Both the position numbers and the translations under genes were made by a program. The notes beneath the pieces were generated by a model. The model had not been told where the DNA came from. It was given only the letters and a program-made list of their open reading frames with translations, and ran no database searches. DNA of 64,000 nucleotides from Niastella caeni (GTDB lineage: Bacteria; Bacteroidota; Bacteroidia; Chitinophagales; Chitinophagaceae), in NCBI RefSeq assembly GCF_004834005.1, contig NZ_STFF01000004.1, forward strand, positions 661,286 through 725,285, written 5' to 3'. Positions 25,427 through 34,196 of this stretch are shown here, in pieces (position 1 is the stretch's first letter; each line of letters starts with the position of its first letter).

Positions 25427-27907
25427 ATGAACCGAATTCTACTGCTGCTTTATTTTACCGGCATTTCTATTTCCTGCGCACAGGGACAATCTTATAAAAT
25501 TTACGGAAAGATCACCAACACCCGGTTGGAGCCATTGGCTTTTGCCTCGGTGCAGGTTACGTCGTGGAAACATGGCACCGTTACCAAAGAGAACGGCACC
25601 TATGAACTGGAGCTTGAAAGCGGTAAATACGATCTCGTGATCAGTATGGTAGGTTATAAATCGCAACGGATCACTGTCGTTGTTCAAAAAGCCAATTACC
25701 AGCAAAATATTATTATGGAACCGGATGACGCCAAAGGGCTTTCAGAGGTGGTGGTAAAAGGGAAAGCACGCGACCGGTCAGAAGAAATAATCCGGCATGT
25801 GATCCATCAAAAAGAAGCGATACAGGCGGCTGCAGGCCCCTACTCCTGCACGGTATATATTAAAGCGGTACAGGAAGATTCATTAAAATTGAAATCAAGA
25901 AAAAAGCAGGTAAAGAATGTAATGGTCGATTCGCTGCCAGCGACTGTTAATGTTAATGCCGATCTTGACAGAATGGCGATGGCAGAAATTGTTTTGCAGT
26001 TAGACAAGTCGCCCCAGGGTATTAAAGAAGAACGGTTAGGGGTAACTAAACGCGGTAGTACAGAAGGTTTGTTTTATTTATCAACCACCCAGGGCGATTT
26101 TAATTTTTACAACAACCTGGTTAAAACGCCTGCTGTTTCAGAAACGCCCTTCCTCTCACCTATTAGTTATAGCGGACTGCTTGCTTATCGCTTTAGAATT
26201 GTCAGGACCGAACGCCAGGCCGGGCGGAAAGTATATGTCATCAGTGTTAAACCCCGCCAGGTAAGCAATGCAACGGTAGAAGGAGAAATAACCATTGCCG
26301 ATAGTTTGTGGGTGATTTTGCATACCCGCTTAAAATTACCAGGCTACCACTTACCGGAATATGATTTTTTTGAAGTAGAACAGCATTACGATCGCATTGC
26401 CGATACGGCCTGGATGATCACCCGGCAGCAGTTCACGTATTACTCAAAAAGCAACAGGGCAAAAAAATCAGGCGTTACCATTGCCACGTATAAAAACTTT
26501 GCCTTGCATAAGCAATTCGATAAGAAACATTTCGGCACAGAGATCAGCGCTACCGCCCAGGAAGCCTATGAAAAAGACAGCAGTTTCTGGCAAAGCAACC
26601 GTACCGAACCCCTAACCGAAAAAGAAGTTCGGTTCATTCATTATAAAGACAGTATTTACCGCGCCCGGCATACCAAGGCCTATCTCGATTCAATAGATCG
26701 CATAACCAATAAAATAACCTGGAAGAAATGGTTGTGGAGCGGCCAGGAATTCAACGATCATGAAAAAGAACGGCACTGGTCTTTTCCACCCATCCCTCAG
26801 CTTTACCAACCTTTTAATTTTGGCGGTACCCGAATTCTTGCCTCGGCGTCGTATCACAAAACCTATCCTTCCCGTAAAGCCCTTTGGATACGGCCCAACA
26901 TCAGTTATGGCATCCGCAATCGCGACATCAATGGCAGCCTTTCTGTAAGGCATTTGTATAACCCGTTCAACCGGGGAATTGTTACTTTTTCAGCAGGCAG
27001 GGAATTTCAGCTTATTTACCAGGGCGATGCATGGATCAACCAGATCAAACGCAGCAGTGTTTATTTAAATAACGCTTTTGGCATTGCTCATGAACTGGAA
27101 CTGGCGAATGGGTTATTTCTGTATGCCGATTTTGATATTGCCCTTCGCCGGTCGGTGAGTAATTATAAGACCAATTCGCAGGTAGATAGTTTATTCGGCG
27201 AATACCTCGATAACAACCAGGCCGTTGCCTTTGAACCCTATAATGCCACTTATGGAAAGATCAGGTTGGCCTACACGCCCCGGCAGCGATATATTCGCGA
27301 ACCTAAAGAGAAAATAATTCTTGGCTCATCGTGGCCAACTTTTTACGTTTCCTGGCGAAAAGGCATACCCGGCCCGCTTGACAGCAAAGTGGATTTCGAT
27401 TACCTCGAATTCGGAGTTGAACAGGAAATCAAACTGGGTTTGGCGGGCATTTCAACCTATAGCGTAAGAAGCGGTAGTTTTTTTAATACTAAAGACCTAA
27501 GGTTGGTCGATTATAAATTCCAGCGTCGCGGCGATCCGTTGCTGTTCATGAATCCGCATGAAGCATTCCAGTCGCTGGATTCTACCTTTCCTGTATTCAA
27601 ACGGTTTTACCAGGGACACTTTGTGCATGAATTCAATGGCGCATTGATCAATAAGATCCCGCTTCTTAAAAAGCTGCAATTGCGCGAAGTGGCAGGCGCC
27701 GGCTTTCTGATAGCGGCCGAACGATCGTTGCGCTATGTAGAAACTTTTGCAGGCATCGAACGGGTTTTCAAATGGCCGTTCAATCCGTTAAGCAAATTTA
27801 AGCTAGGCGTTTACGTGGTAGGCTCCGCATCCAACCAGTTTAATAACCCGGTACAATTCAAGATCGGCATCACCAGTTGGGACAGGATAACGAATAAGTG
27901 GCGATGA
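25427..27907 (+). CDS. DUF5686 outer-membrane protein with carboxypeptidase-regulatory-like N-terminus
   Basis: An 826-residue protein. An N-terminal signal peptide (MNRILLLLYFTGISISCAQG) ends around residue 20. It is followed by a carboxypeptidase D regulatory-like beta-sandwich at about 23-100 (YKIYGKITNTRLEPLAFASV, GYKSQRITVVVQ). The remainder is the large DUF5686 region typical of Bacteroidota, whose C-terminal half alternates aromatic and polar residues as in an outer-membrane beta barrel (ISYGIRNRDINGSLSVRHLY). The function is unknown; the N-terminal domain resembles that of SusC-type proteins but there is no TonB plug. It is a single gene, followed by inverted word repeats. Confidence 0.88.
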   Translation: MNRILLLLYFTGISISCAQGQSYKIYGKITNTRLEPLAFASVQVTSWKHGTVTKENGTYELELESGKYDLVISMVGYKSQRITVVVQKANYQQNIIMEPDDAKGLSEVVVKGKARDRSEEIIRHVIHQKEAIQAAAGPYSCTVYIKAVQEDSLKLKSRKKQVKNVMVDSLPATVNVNADLDRMAMAEIVLQLDKSPQGIKEERLGVTKRGSTEGLFYLSTTQGDFNFYNNLVKTPAVSETPFLSPISYSGLLAYRFRIVRTERQAGRKVYVISVKPRQVSNATVEGEITIADSLWVILHTRLKLPGYHLPEYDFFEVEQHYDRIADTAWMITRQQFTYYSKSNRAKKSGVTIATYKNFALHKQFDKKHFGTEISATAQEAYEKDSSFWQSNRTEPLTEKEVRFIHYKDSIYRARHTKAYLDSIDRITNKITWKKWLWSGQEFNDHEKERHWSFPPIPQLYQPFNFGGTRILASASYHKTYPSRKALWIRPNISYGIRNRDINGSLSVRHLYNPFNRGIVTFSAGREFQLIYQGDAWINQIKRSSVYLNNAFGIAHELELANGLFLYADFDIALRRSVSNYKTNSQVDSLFGEYLDNNQAVAFEPYNATYGKIRLAYTPRQRYIREPKEKIILGSSWPTFYVSWRKGIPGPLDSKVDFDYLEFGVEQEIKLGLAGISTYSVRSGSFFNTKDLRLVDYKFQRRGDPLLFMNPHEAFQSLDSTFPVFKRFYQGHFVHEFNGALINKIPLLKKLQLREVAGAGFLIAAERSLRYVETFAGIERVFKWPFNPLSKFKLGVYVVGSASNQFNNPVQFKIGITSWDRITNKWR

Positions 27908-28008
27908 TTTTTGATTGCTGATTTTTAGATTTAGAGATTGCGGGATTTCCTTACGTTTAGCATTTTGATAGATCTCCAAATCCCGAAATCGCAAAATCAG
28001 CAATTTCC
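27908..28008. repeat. Inverted gattgctgatttttag arms after the DUF5686 gene
   Basis: Arm 27908-27949 starts at the base after the TGA stop and contains gattgctgatttttagattt and gagattgcgggatttcc. Arm 27972-28008 (ctccaaatcccgaaatcgca, then aaatcagcaatttcc) is its approximate reverse complement. This is the same vocabulary as 14645-14747. Confidence 0.75.
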
Positions 28009-28059
28009 TGCTTCTTACCTCCTACCTCGCTAACCTGTTACCAGAAAGGCAACAAGTAT

Positions 28060-28067
28060 TACATTTG
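28060..28067 (+). promoter_or_regulatory. Candidate -7 element for the Kir channel gene
   Basis: TACATTTG matches TAnnTTTG exactly and lies 20 nt before the start codon. The -33 region is weak (ctgtta). Confidence 0.4.
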
Positions 28068-28087
28068 CCAGGTAAAATAACAGTGTC

Positions 28088-29041
28088 ATGCCTGCAACAA
28101 AAGAGATCAACCCCGTTCCCAAATTAAATAACGACACCGGTTTTAGCACAACCGGTATTATTAATGGAAGCCGGTTCATTAACCGCGACGGAACGTTTAA
28201 CCTGCATAAAAAAGGATGGCCCTTCTGGGACCGGTTCAGCATCTTTTATACCATGATCTCATTGCCTTTATGGCAATTCATCATCATCATTGTTTCATTC
28301 TTCTTTAGCATTAACCTGCTGTATGCCGGCATATATTATTGGATCGGCGCTGAACAATTCACGGGTTTTGTTGCCACTACACCTGTCGGTATATTTAAGG
28401 AATTATATTTTTTCAGCACAGAAACTTTTACAACCGTGGGCTATGGGCGGGTAAATCCCGTTGGCGATGCAGCCAACCTGGTAGCGGCTGTGGAAGCCAT
28501 GAGCGGTTTTCTTTCTTTCGCATTGGCAACCGGTCTTATCTACGGACGATTTGCCCGTCCACGTGCGCACCTTGTTTTCAGCGATCATGCGATCGTTGCG
28601 CCGTACCGCGATAAAACGGCGCTGATGTTCCGGTTTGCCTGCTATAAACAAAACCACGCGTTAAGCGATGTTACCGTTCAGGTGAACCTGGCCATGCTCA
28701 TTCAGGAAAACGGCGAGCCGAAATACAAGTATTACACGTTACAATTGGAACGCAGTAAAATTGAAAGCATGCCAATGAACTGGACGGTGGTGCATCCTAT
28801 TGATGAACAAAGCCCGCTGGCCGGTTTTACCAATGAAGACCTGGCAACTACCGATGTGGAATTGTATGTAATGGTTCGTGGTTTTAATGACGTATATGGC
28901 AATACGGTGCAGCAAAGAACGTCCTATACCTACCAGGAAATTCATTATAACCGCAAATTCGTTTCCATGTACCAGGAAACCGCGAAAGGTACGGTGATGG
29001 AATTGCATAAGTTAAGCAAACATGAAGGAGTAGTTCTTTAG
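28088..29041 (+). CDS. Inward-rectifier potassium channel, KirBac family
   Basis: A 317-residue tetrameric K+ channel subunit. It has an amphipathic slide helix near 43-55 (GWPFWDRFSIFY), an outer helix at about 62-82, the pore helix with selectivity filter TTVGYG (115-120) and an inner helix at about 131-152. A C-terminal immunoglobulin-like cytoplasmic domain follows (about 155-317; RPRAHLVFSDHAIVAPYRD, LVFSDHAIVAP being characteristic of Kir proteins). Length matches bacterial Kir channels. The stop codon TAG is itself part of a tandem 16-bp repeat. No functional link to neighbours is apparent. Confidence 0.95.
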   Translation: MPATKEINPVPKLNNDTGFSTTGIINGSRFINRDGTFNLHKKGWPFWDRFSIFYTMISLPLWQFIIIIVSFFFSINLLYAGIYYWIGAEQFTGFVATTPVGIFKELYFFSTETFTTVGYGRVNPVGDAANLVAAVEAMSGFLSFALATGLIYGRFARPRAHLVFSDHAIVAPYRDKTALMFRFACYKQNHALSDVTVQVNLAMLIQENGEPKYKYYTLQLERSKIESMPMNWTVVHPIDEQSPLAGFTNEDLATTDVELYVMVRGFNDVYGNTVQQRTSYTYQEIHYNRKFVSMYQETAKGTVMELHKLSKHEGVVL

Positions 29042-29153
29042 TTATTAAGTTCCTTAGTTATTAAGTTCCTTAGTTATTAAGTTTTTGAGTTTTGTTTTGA
29101 GCCTAAGAAATCAAGACCTTGGCAACCTGTCAACCTGTTAACTTATTAACTTA
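29038..29153. repeat. Three tandem 16-bp units plus inverted words after the Kir gene
   Basis: The unit ttagttattaagttcc occurs at 29038-29053 and 29054-29069, with a slightly changed third copy at 29070-29085. The TAG stop codon of the Kir gene (29039-29041) lies in the first unit. The words aacctgttaacttattaact at 29133-29152 form the opposing arm. The same vocabulary recurs at 47187-47294 and 53933-54007. Confidence 0.8.
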
Positions 29154-29266
29154 AAAAAATACTTCATCTTGGCAAATTTATTGCTTATCAGCAGAGACCA
29201 ATAAGTATATAACCGGGTGAACAAGAGGCAGACTGGACTGTTCATCAAACCTAACCGTACAAAGCA

Positions 29267-29914
29267 ATGATAAACCAGCAAGCGATTACATTAGCAAAAA
29301 TATTGTGGAACTACCATCAGTTGCACCATACCCTGGTGCCATCTGATTGTATTTTGGTATTGGGCAGTCTCGACACCCGCACTGCCGATCGGGGCGCTGA
29401 TCTATATTTGCAGGGTTATGCGCCCATTATCATATTCTCAGGTGGATTAGGTAAATTAACCAAAGACGTATGGGCCGGGACCGAAGCCGACCTGTTTGCT
29501 ACCATTGCCCTCGACAAAGGGGTGCCACGGGAAGCTATCTTCATTGAAAATAAAAGCACGAATACGGGTGAGAATATTTTATTTACACAACAGTTGCTGA
29601 AAGAGAAAAACCTCCACCTGCAAAGTTTTATTGTGGTACAAAAGCCATATATGGAGCGCCGCAGTTATGCAACATTCAAAAAACACTGGCCCGATAAAGA
29701 CCTGCTCGTCACTTCTCCCCTGCTCACCTTCGAGGAATATCCCAACAACGAGATCTCTGTTGAAAAACTCATCAACATGATGGTGGGCGATCTGCAGCGG
29801 ATAAAACTATATCCCGAAAAAGGGTTCCAGGTATACCAGGAAATTCCGGCTGAGGTTTGGAAGGCATTTGAGGAATTAGTAGAGATGGGGTTTGATAAAC
29901 AATTGATGAAATAA
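29267..29914 (+). CDS. YdcF/DUF218-family protein
   Basis: A 215-residue soluble protein of the YdcF (DUF218) Rossmann-like family. It shows the N-terminal strand CILVLGSLDTRTADRGADLY, the glycine motif FSGGLGKLT, the conserved acidic region KSTNTGENILFT and VVQKPYMERRSYATF. There is no membrane segment, unlike the SanA/ElyC branches. The YdcF family in Escherichia coli binds S-adenosylmethionine in vitro, but a reaction is not established. It is convergent with purU, with a word-repeat hairpin filling the gap between the two stop codons. Confidence 0.88.
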   Translation: MINQQAITLAKILWNYHQLHHTLVPSDCILVLGSLDTRTADRGADLYLQGYAPIIIFSGGLGKLTKDVWAGTEADLFATIALDKGVPREAIFIENKSTNTGENILFTQQLLKEKNLHLQSFIVVQKPYMERRSYATFKKHWPDKDLLVTSPLLTFEEYPNNEISVEKLINMMVGDLQRIKLYPEKGFQVYQEIPAEVWKAFEELVEMGFDKQLMK

Positions 29915-29915
29915 T

Positions 29916-30014
29916 GCTAGTGGCAAGTAGTAAGTAGCGAGTGGGGCTTTTATTCTTCACTCTCCGCGTTTGTTTGTCTTCCCTACTGGCCACTAGCTAC
30001 TTACTACTCGCTAG
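29916..30014. repeat. Inverted ctagtggcaagtag arms filling the ydcF-purU gap
   Basis: Arm 29916-29946 (gctagtggcaagtagtaagt, then agcgagtgggg) starts one base after the YdcF stop codon. Arm 29981-30014 (ccctactggccactagctac, then ttactactcgctag) ends one base before the purU stop codon. The loop is 34 nt and pyrimidine-rich. The element occupies essentially the whole convergent gap, so it is a candidate bidirectional terminator. Confidence 0.8.
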
Positions 30015-30015
30015 T

Positions 30016-30843
30016 CTATTCAAAAACTACCGTCTTATTCTTATAAACAAACACCCTGTCCTCAAACACCAGGTGCAATGCCTTCGCCAGCACCGAGGTT
30101 TCTATTTCCTTACCGGCTTTCATCATGTCGCCGGAGGTATGGGAATGCGTTACCGGAATGATCTGTTGTGCGATAATAGGCCCTTCATCCAGCTCGTTGG
30201 TCACAAAATGGGCTGTGGCGCCAATTAATTTCACTCCGCGTTCATAAGCCTGCCGGTACGGACTGGCGCCTACAAAGGCCGGCAGAAATGAATGATGAAT
30301 GTTGATGATGCGGCCGGTATACCGCGCCACAAAATCGGGCGATAAAATGCGCATGAATTTCGCCAACACAATATAATCGGGGGAATACTTGTCTACCAAA
30401 CTGGTCAATTGTGCTTCAAATGCCTCTTTTTCTTTCTGCGTATGCGATACGAGGTAAAAAGGAATGTCGAAGCGCTGGCAAATGTTCTGTAAGGTATCGT
30501 GGTTACCAATAACGCATTGCACCTGTGCGCCCAGGGTCTTAAAATAATGGCGGATGAGGATGTCGGCCAGGCAATGGTATTCTTTAGTTACCAGCACCAC
30601 CACTTTTTTCTCGGGTAATGGGTTAACTTTTATCACCGCATCCGGCGGCAACACTTGCTGCAGTTTTACCTCAAGCGCCAGGGAATCGGTTTCCTGTTCA
30701 ATATGTACCCTGATAAAAAAACGGTTGGCTGCTTTATCAACATGCTCGCGCAACGAAACAATATTCAGTTGCTCCGTTGCCAATACACCGGTAATGCCGG
30801 CAACAAGTCCGATCTGGTCTTTACATTGAATAACAACGATCAT
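30016..30843 (-). CDS. purU: Formyltetrahydrofolate deformylase PurU
   Basis: A 275-residue enzyme hydrolysing 10-formyltetrahydrofolate to formate and tetrahydrofolate, balancing one-carbon pools and supplying formate. I start it at the ATG at 30843 (MIVVIQCKDQIGLVAGITG); ten more codons are open upstream but are not conserved-looking. An N-terminal ACT domain (about 1-75) is followed by a formyltransferase-fold domain with INIHHSFLPAF and GATAHFVTNELDEGPIIAQQ, which carry the catalytic histidine and aspartate. It is convergent with the YdcF gene. Confidence 0.95.
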   Translation of the reverse strand: MIVVIQCKDQIGLVAGITGVLATEQLNIVSLREHVDKAANRFFIRVHIEQETDSLALEVKLQQVLPPDAVIKVNPLPEKKVVVLVTKEYHCLADILIRHYFKTLGAQVQCVIGNHDTLQNICQRFDIPFYLVSHTQKEKEAFEAQLTSLVDKYSPDYIVLAKFMRILSPDFVARYTGRIINIHHSFLPAFVGASPYRQAYERGVKLIGATAHFVTNELDEGPIIAQQIIPVTHSHTSGDMMKAGKEIETSVLAKALHLVFEDRVFVYKNKTVVFE

Positions 30844-30887
30844 ACGTAACAATAAGGAAAGCAAGATAATCATTTGGATTTATATAA

Positions 30888-30916
30888 CCGTGCCACGGTT
30901 CCAAACCGTGGCACGG
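30888..30916. terminator. Perfect 13-bp hairpin between the TonB receptor gene and purU
   Basis: Arms 30888-30900 (ccgtgccacggtt) and 30904-30916 (aaccgtggcacgg) pair perfectly with a 3-nt loop. On the minus strand the hairpin lies 26 nt after the receptor stop and is followed by TTATAT rather than a long T run. A related word (accgtgccacggtc) occurs near 35267, upstream of fecR. Confidence 0.6.
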
Positions 30917-30942
30917 GCTTCTTTCCTTCTCATGTTACCCGC

Positions 30943-33900
30943 TTAAAAATTGGCTGAAAGACTGATATAATAATATCCGCCATTCATGCCAAACTGGGTT
31001 GCGTTGCGACTGTAAACAAAACGTCCATCCGACGTATTGCTGTAATAGATATTTCCTTTATCGCCTTTGCCATCGCGGAACCACTTTAGTTTATCGGGAT
31101 ACACATCAAATAAATTATTAGCGCCAATGGTTACCCGAACCCGGGGATGTACGCTGTAACTGACGCTGGCATCTGTAATGATCTTTGCCTCATAGGTTTC
31201 ATCCAGTTGTGGGTTGATATTCCAGGAAGAAACTGCGCCGAACCGGGTTGCCCGGATCATGGCGCCTATTTTGTTGTATTGGTAATTGGCCGAAGCCGAA
31301 ATTTTGTTTTTAGGGTTGGCCAGTTCTACCCGGGATTGTTCAGCCCGGTCGAAGAAGAAATAATTACCAAGTGAATCCGGAACAGCAGGAATGTTCTCTG
31401 TGCCCTTTACTTTTTTGATTGTCGTTTCATTAAAGTTGGCAGCCAGTGTCAGATCGAGATTGCCTTTACCCACCTGCGGACTTACCGAAAGGATCACATC
31501 CAACCCCTGTGTTTTTGTATCGATGATGTTTGAAAATGCCTGTACTACCTGCACATCGGGGGGGATGCCGGCATTATTCAATACAGGGCCAACCGCTGGG
31601 TTCGATCTTCTGAACGGACCGGCCAGCAGAATACGGTTCCTGATATCGATGCGGTAAGCATCAATTGTAAGCGAAACATTTCTCCCTGGTTTTGAAGTAA
31701 TACCTAAACTATAATTTACCGAGGTTTCTTCTTTCAGGTCTGGAATGCCTAATGCCTTTGCTATAGGATCGTTATTGCGCACCGTTAACGTATTACTGGG
31801 CGATAAGCTGCCGCCAACTATCTGGAACTGCGTACTGGTGTTATTAAAATAATACTGGTGAATTGACGGTGCTCTGAAACCATTGCTGATGGCCCCGCGA
31901 ATAGACAACGCATCGAGCAATTTATACCGCAAGGCCAGCTTACCGGCCAGGGCATTTCCAAAGTCACTGTAATGTTCAAAGCGGCCGGCCACGTTCACCA
32001 GGAATTTTTCGGTGATATCAGATTCCACATCCACATACGTGCTTACCACACTACGCGTTTCGTCTACTGCGTTGGAAGGCTGATAGCCCGGGAAAACCTG
32101 CGCCCCGCCTACCTTGCCTGAATTGGGATCATAGTTCCGCCACGACTCTTCCTGTCCGGGCGTTATCTTGAACATGTCAAAACGCGCTTCCGCACCAATG
32201 GCTACGTTAAACGATGACAGGTTGAGCTTCGATCCAAGATCTTTTGAAAAGTCGACGTTGGTAGTGCTTTGCCGGAAAGCCAGTTTACCACAATAGAAAT
32301 CAGTGGGCGAATTGACACCCATACTGGCATTGTTTGAATTGCTAACATCAAACCTGAATTGGTTACCGCCATAAACGCTGCTTACATCCCAGTTCCAGGC
32401 GCTTGCGGTTTTACCTTTAATGCCAGCCAGCAATGAATGGTCGTTGATCTCCGATTCTATATAAGGAAGAAAGCCGCGCGGGTACAATTGCGCTACTACC
32501 TGGGTAGTTTGTTTAGGATACCGGTAAAAACCGGCTGCTTTTCCTTTACGAAAACTGTACATGCCGGTTGCATAAAATTTAGTATTGGCTGAAATGGGTA
32601 GTTCCAGGTTCGCCTCAGCATAGGCATTCAATTGTTTTGAATTACCGATGTACATATTGTTCTTTCTATCCCAGCCACCGTTTTGTGCAATGAGGGCGCT
32701 GTCCTGCGAGGCATTGTTCGAAAATACAGTCCCCAGGAATTCACCCGCCCGGTTGGTGGGTTCACGACGCCGTATTTCAGCAGTAAGGTTCAATACGCCT
32801 TTACCAAGTTTGAGTCCGTGGTTTACGCCTAACTGCAAATTGGCGCCATCGCCGGCATATTGTTGCCCGGCATGCGTAAATACCTGTGTACCTGTTTTCT
32901 TTTTCAACACCACATTGATCACGCCTGCAATGGCATCGGAACCATATTGTGAAGCGGCGCCATCGCGTAATACTTCAATGCGTTCAATACTGCTGGCAGG
33001 AATGGAATTCAGGTCGGTGCCTACAGAACCTTTACCAACCGTGCCATTGATATTTACAAGCGCCGTATTGTAGCGGCGTTTACCGTTTACCAATACCAGC
33101 ACCTGGTCGGGGCCAAGGCCGCGCAAGGAAGCCGGATCAATATGATCGGTTCCATCGGCAATGGTTTGCCGGTTCGAAACAAAGGATGGCGCTGTGAATT
33201 GAATTTGTTGCGCCGGTTCAATTTGGCCGGTGGCCAGTAAGTCTTTGGAAGAGATCACATCTACGGGTACCGGCGATTCAACATTTGTTCTTGGCCTTAA
33301 TGAACGGGAGCCTACCATTACAGTGGTTAGTTCGGCCACGGCCTCTTCCATGGAAATATTCAGCTCATGCTGGCTGCCGATGGTTATTTCTCTCGACTTA
33401 AAACCAATGATGGAAATAATAAGCACATCGCCTTCATTGGCATCGATGGTAAAAACGCCGTTGGCATTGGTAGATGTGCCCCCCGCTTTATCTTTTACTA
33501 CAATGCTTACTCCAGACAAGGGCTCGCCTTTTGCGTTGGTTATTTTTCCGGTAATGGGCACGGGTGTAAATGCAGGAGCGGCCTCCGGTTCAACACTGGC
33601 ATTGTCGGCATGCTGCCGTTTTAAAATTACTTTATCACCCACTACTTCGTAATCCAGGTTTAAATAACCGGTCAGTTCATCCAGGATTACTGATAGTTTT
33701 TCTTTTGATTTACTGATAGTGACCAGCCGGTGGCTTTGTATTAATTTTGGACTGAACACAAACACCACTTTTGTTTGTTCTTCAATCTTGCTTAATACAT
33801 ACTCCAACTTTTTTTCCTTAATGTTTAGTGTTACTTCACGGTCGAGTACACCCTGACTGTGGCCAGGCGCCGCATACCCGATAACGGCAAATAGAACAGC

Positions 33901-33975
33901 CAGTATCAGTTGCAGAACGGCATACTTCATTGCGCTGAGCCAAAAAGGGGATCTGAGCAAAGCGATATTTCTCAT
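30943..33975 (-). CDS. TonB-dependent outer-membrane receptor with N-terminal STN domain
   Basis: A 1010-residue receptor. A signal segment is seen at about 15-42 (MKYAVLQLILAVLFAVIGYA). An STN (secretin/TonB short N-terminal) domain at about 45-118 includes YVLSKIEEQTKVVFVFSPKL and LDYEVVGDKVILKRQ. A carboxypeptidase regulatory-like domain at about 140-215 (ITGKITNAKGEPLSGVSIVV) follows, then a plug domain (RGLGPDQVLVLVNGKRR, IERIEVLRDGAASQYGSDAI) and a long beta barrel ending in YYYISLSANF. The STN domain lets ligand-bound receptors signal to the FecR protein, whose gene lies just upstream together with an ECF sigma gene. No SusD partner follows, so this resembles a siderophore- or small-nutrient-type receptor more than a glycan SusCD pair. 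The substrate is unknown. Confidence 0.95.
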   Translation of the reverse strand: MRNIALLRSPFWLSAMKYAVLQLILAVLFAVIGYAAPGHSQGVLDREVTLNIKEKKLEYVLSKIEEQTKVVFVFSPKLIQSHRLVTISKSKEKLSVILDELTGYLNLDYEVVGDKVILKRQHADNASVEPEAAPAFTPVPITGKITNAKGEPLSGVSIVVKDKAGGTSTNANGVFTIDANEGDVLIISIIGFKSREITIGSQHELNISMEEAVAELTTVMVGSRSLRPRTNVESPVPVDVISSKDLLATGQIEPAQQIQFTAPSFVSNRQTIADGTDHIDPASLRGLGPDQVLVLVNGKRRYNTALVNINGTVGKGSVGTDLNSIPASSIERIEVLRDGAASQYGSDAIAGVINVVLKKKTGTQVFTHAGQQYAGDGANLQLGVNHGLKLGKGVLNLTAEIRRREPTNRAGEFLGTVFSNNASQDSALIAQNGGWDRKNNMYIGNSKQLNAYAEANLELPISANTKFYATGMYSFRKGKAAGFYRYPKQTTQVVAQLYPRGFLPYIESEINDHSLLAGIKGKTASAWNWDVSSVYGGNQFRFDVSNSNNASMGVNSPTDFYCGKLAFRQSTTNVDFSKDLGSKLNLSSFNVAIGAEARFDMFKITPGQEESWRNYDPNSGKVGGAQVFPGYQPSNAVDETRSVVSTYVDVESDITEKFLVNVAGRFEHYSDFGNALAGKLALRYKLLDALSIRGAISNGFRAPSIHQYYFNNTSTQFQIVGGSLSPSNTLTVRNNDPIAKALGIPDLKEETSVNYSLGITSKPGRNVSLTIDAYRIDIRNRILLAGPFRRSNPAVGPVLNNAGIPPDVQVVQAFSNIIDTKTQGLDVILSVSPQVGKGNLDLTLAANFNETTIKKVKGTENIPAVPDSLGNYFFFDRAEQSRVELANPKNKISASANYQYNKIGAMIRATRFGAVSSWNINPQLDETYEAKIITDASVSYSVHPRVRVTIGANNLFDVYPDKLKWFRDGKGDKGNIYYSNTSDGRFVYSRNATQFGMNGGYYYISLSANF

Positions 33976-34022
33976 ACCTTTGAGCGTTTTTGGTTAATAC
34001 GATTGATCAAAAGCAATCCCGG

Positions 34023-34095
34023 CTTCTTTTCCAAAAGAAGCATATACAATAACAGCGGGATAATTAATGGCCGGTGATGTAGCAGCATCGCCGGC
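34023..34095. promoter_or_regulatory. Two hairpins in the fecR-receptor gap
   Basis: A perfect palindrome cttcttttccaaaagaag lies at 34023-34040. A second hairpin pairs gccggtgatg (34070-34079) with catcgccggc (34086-34095), with one G-T type mismatch and a 6-nt loop. Both sit in the 221-bp gap between the fecR stop and the receptor start, so they would be in the receptor mRNA leader if the three genes are co-transcribed. They may be attenuation or processing signals. Confidence 0.5.
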
Positions 34096-34196
34096 ATTTT
34101 TCTTGCCCGCCGAATCCGCCGGCTGGCCGGAGAAGACGGGTAATTCAAGAGCTCATGTTGAATTGTTCATCTGGTAAAATTTATTGGTTAATCAGT

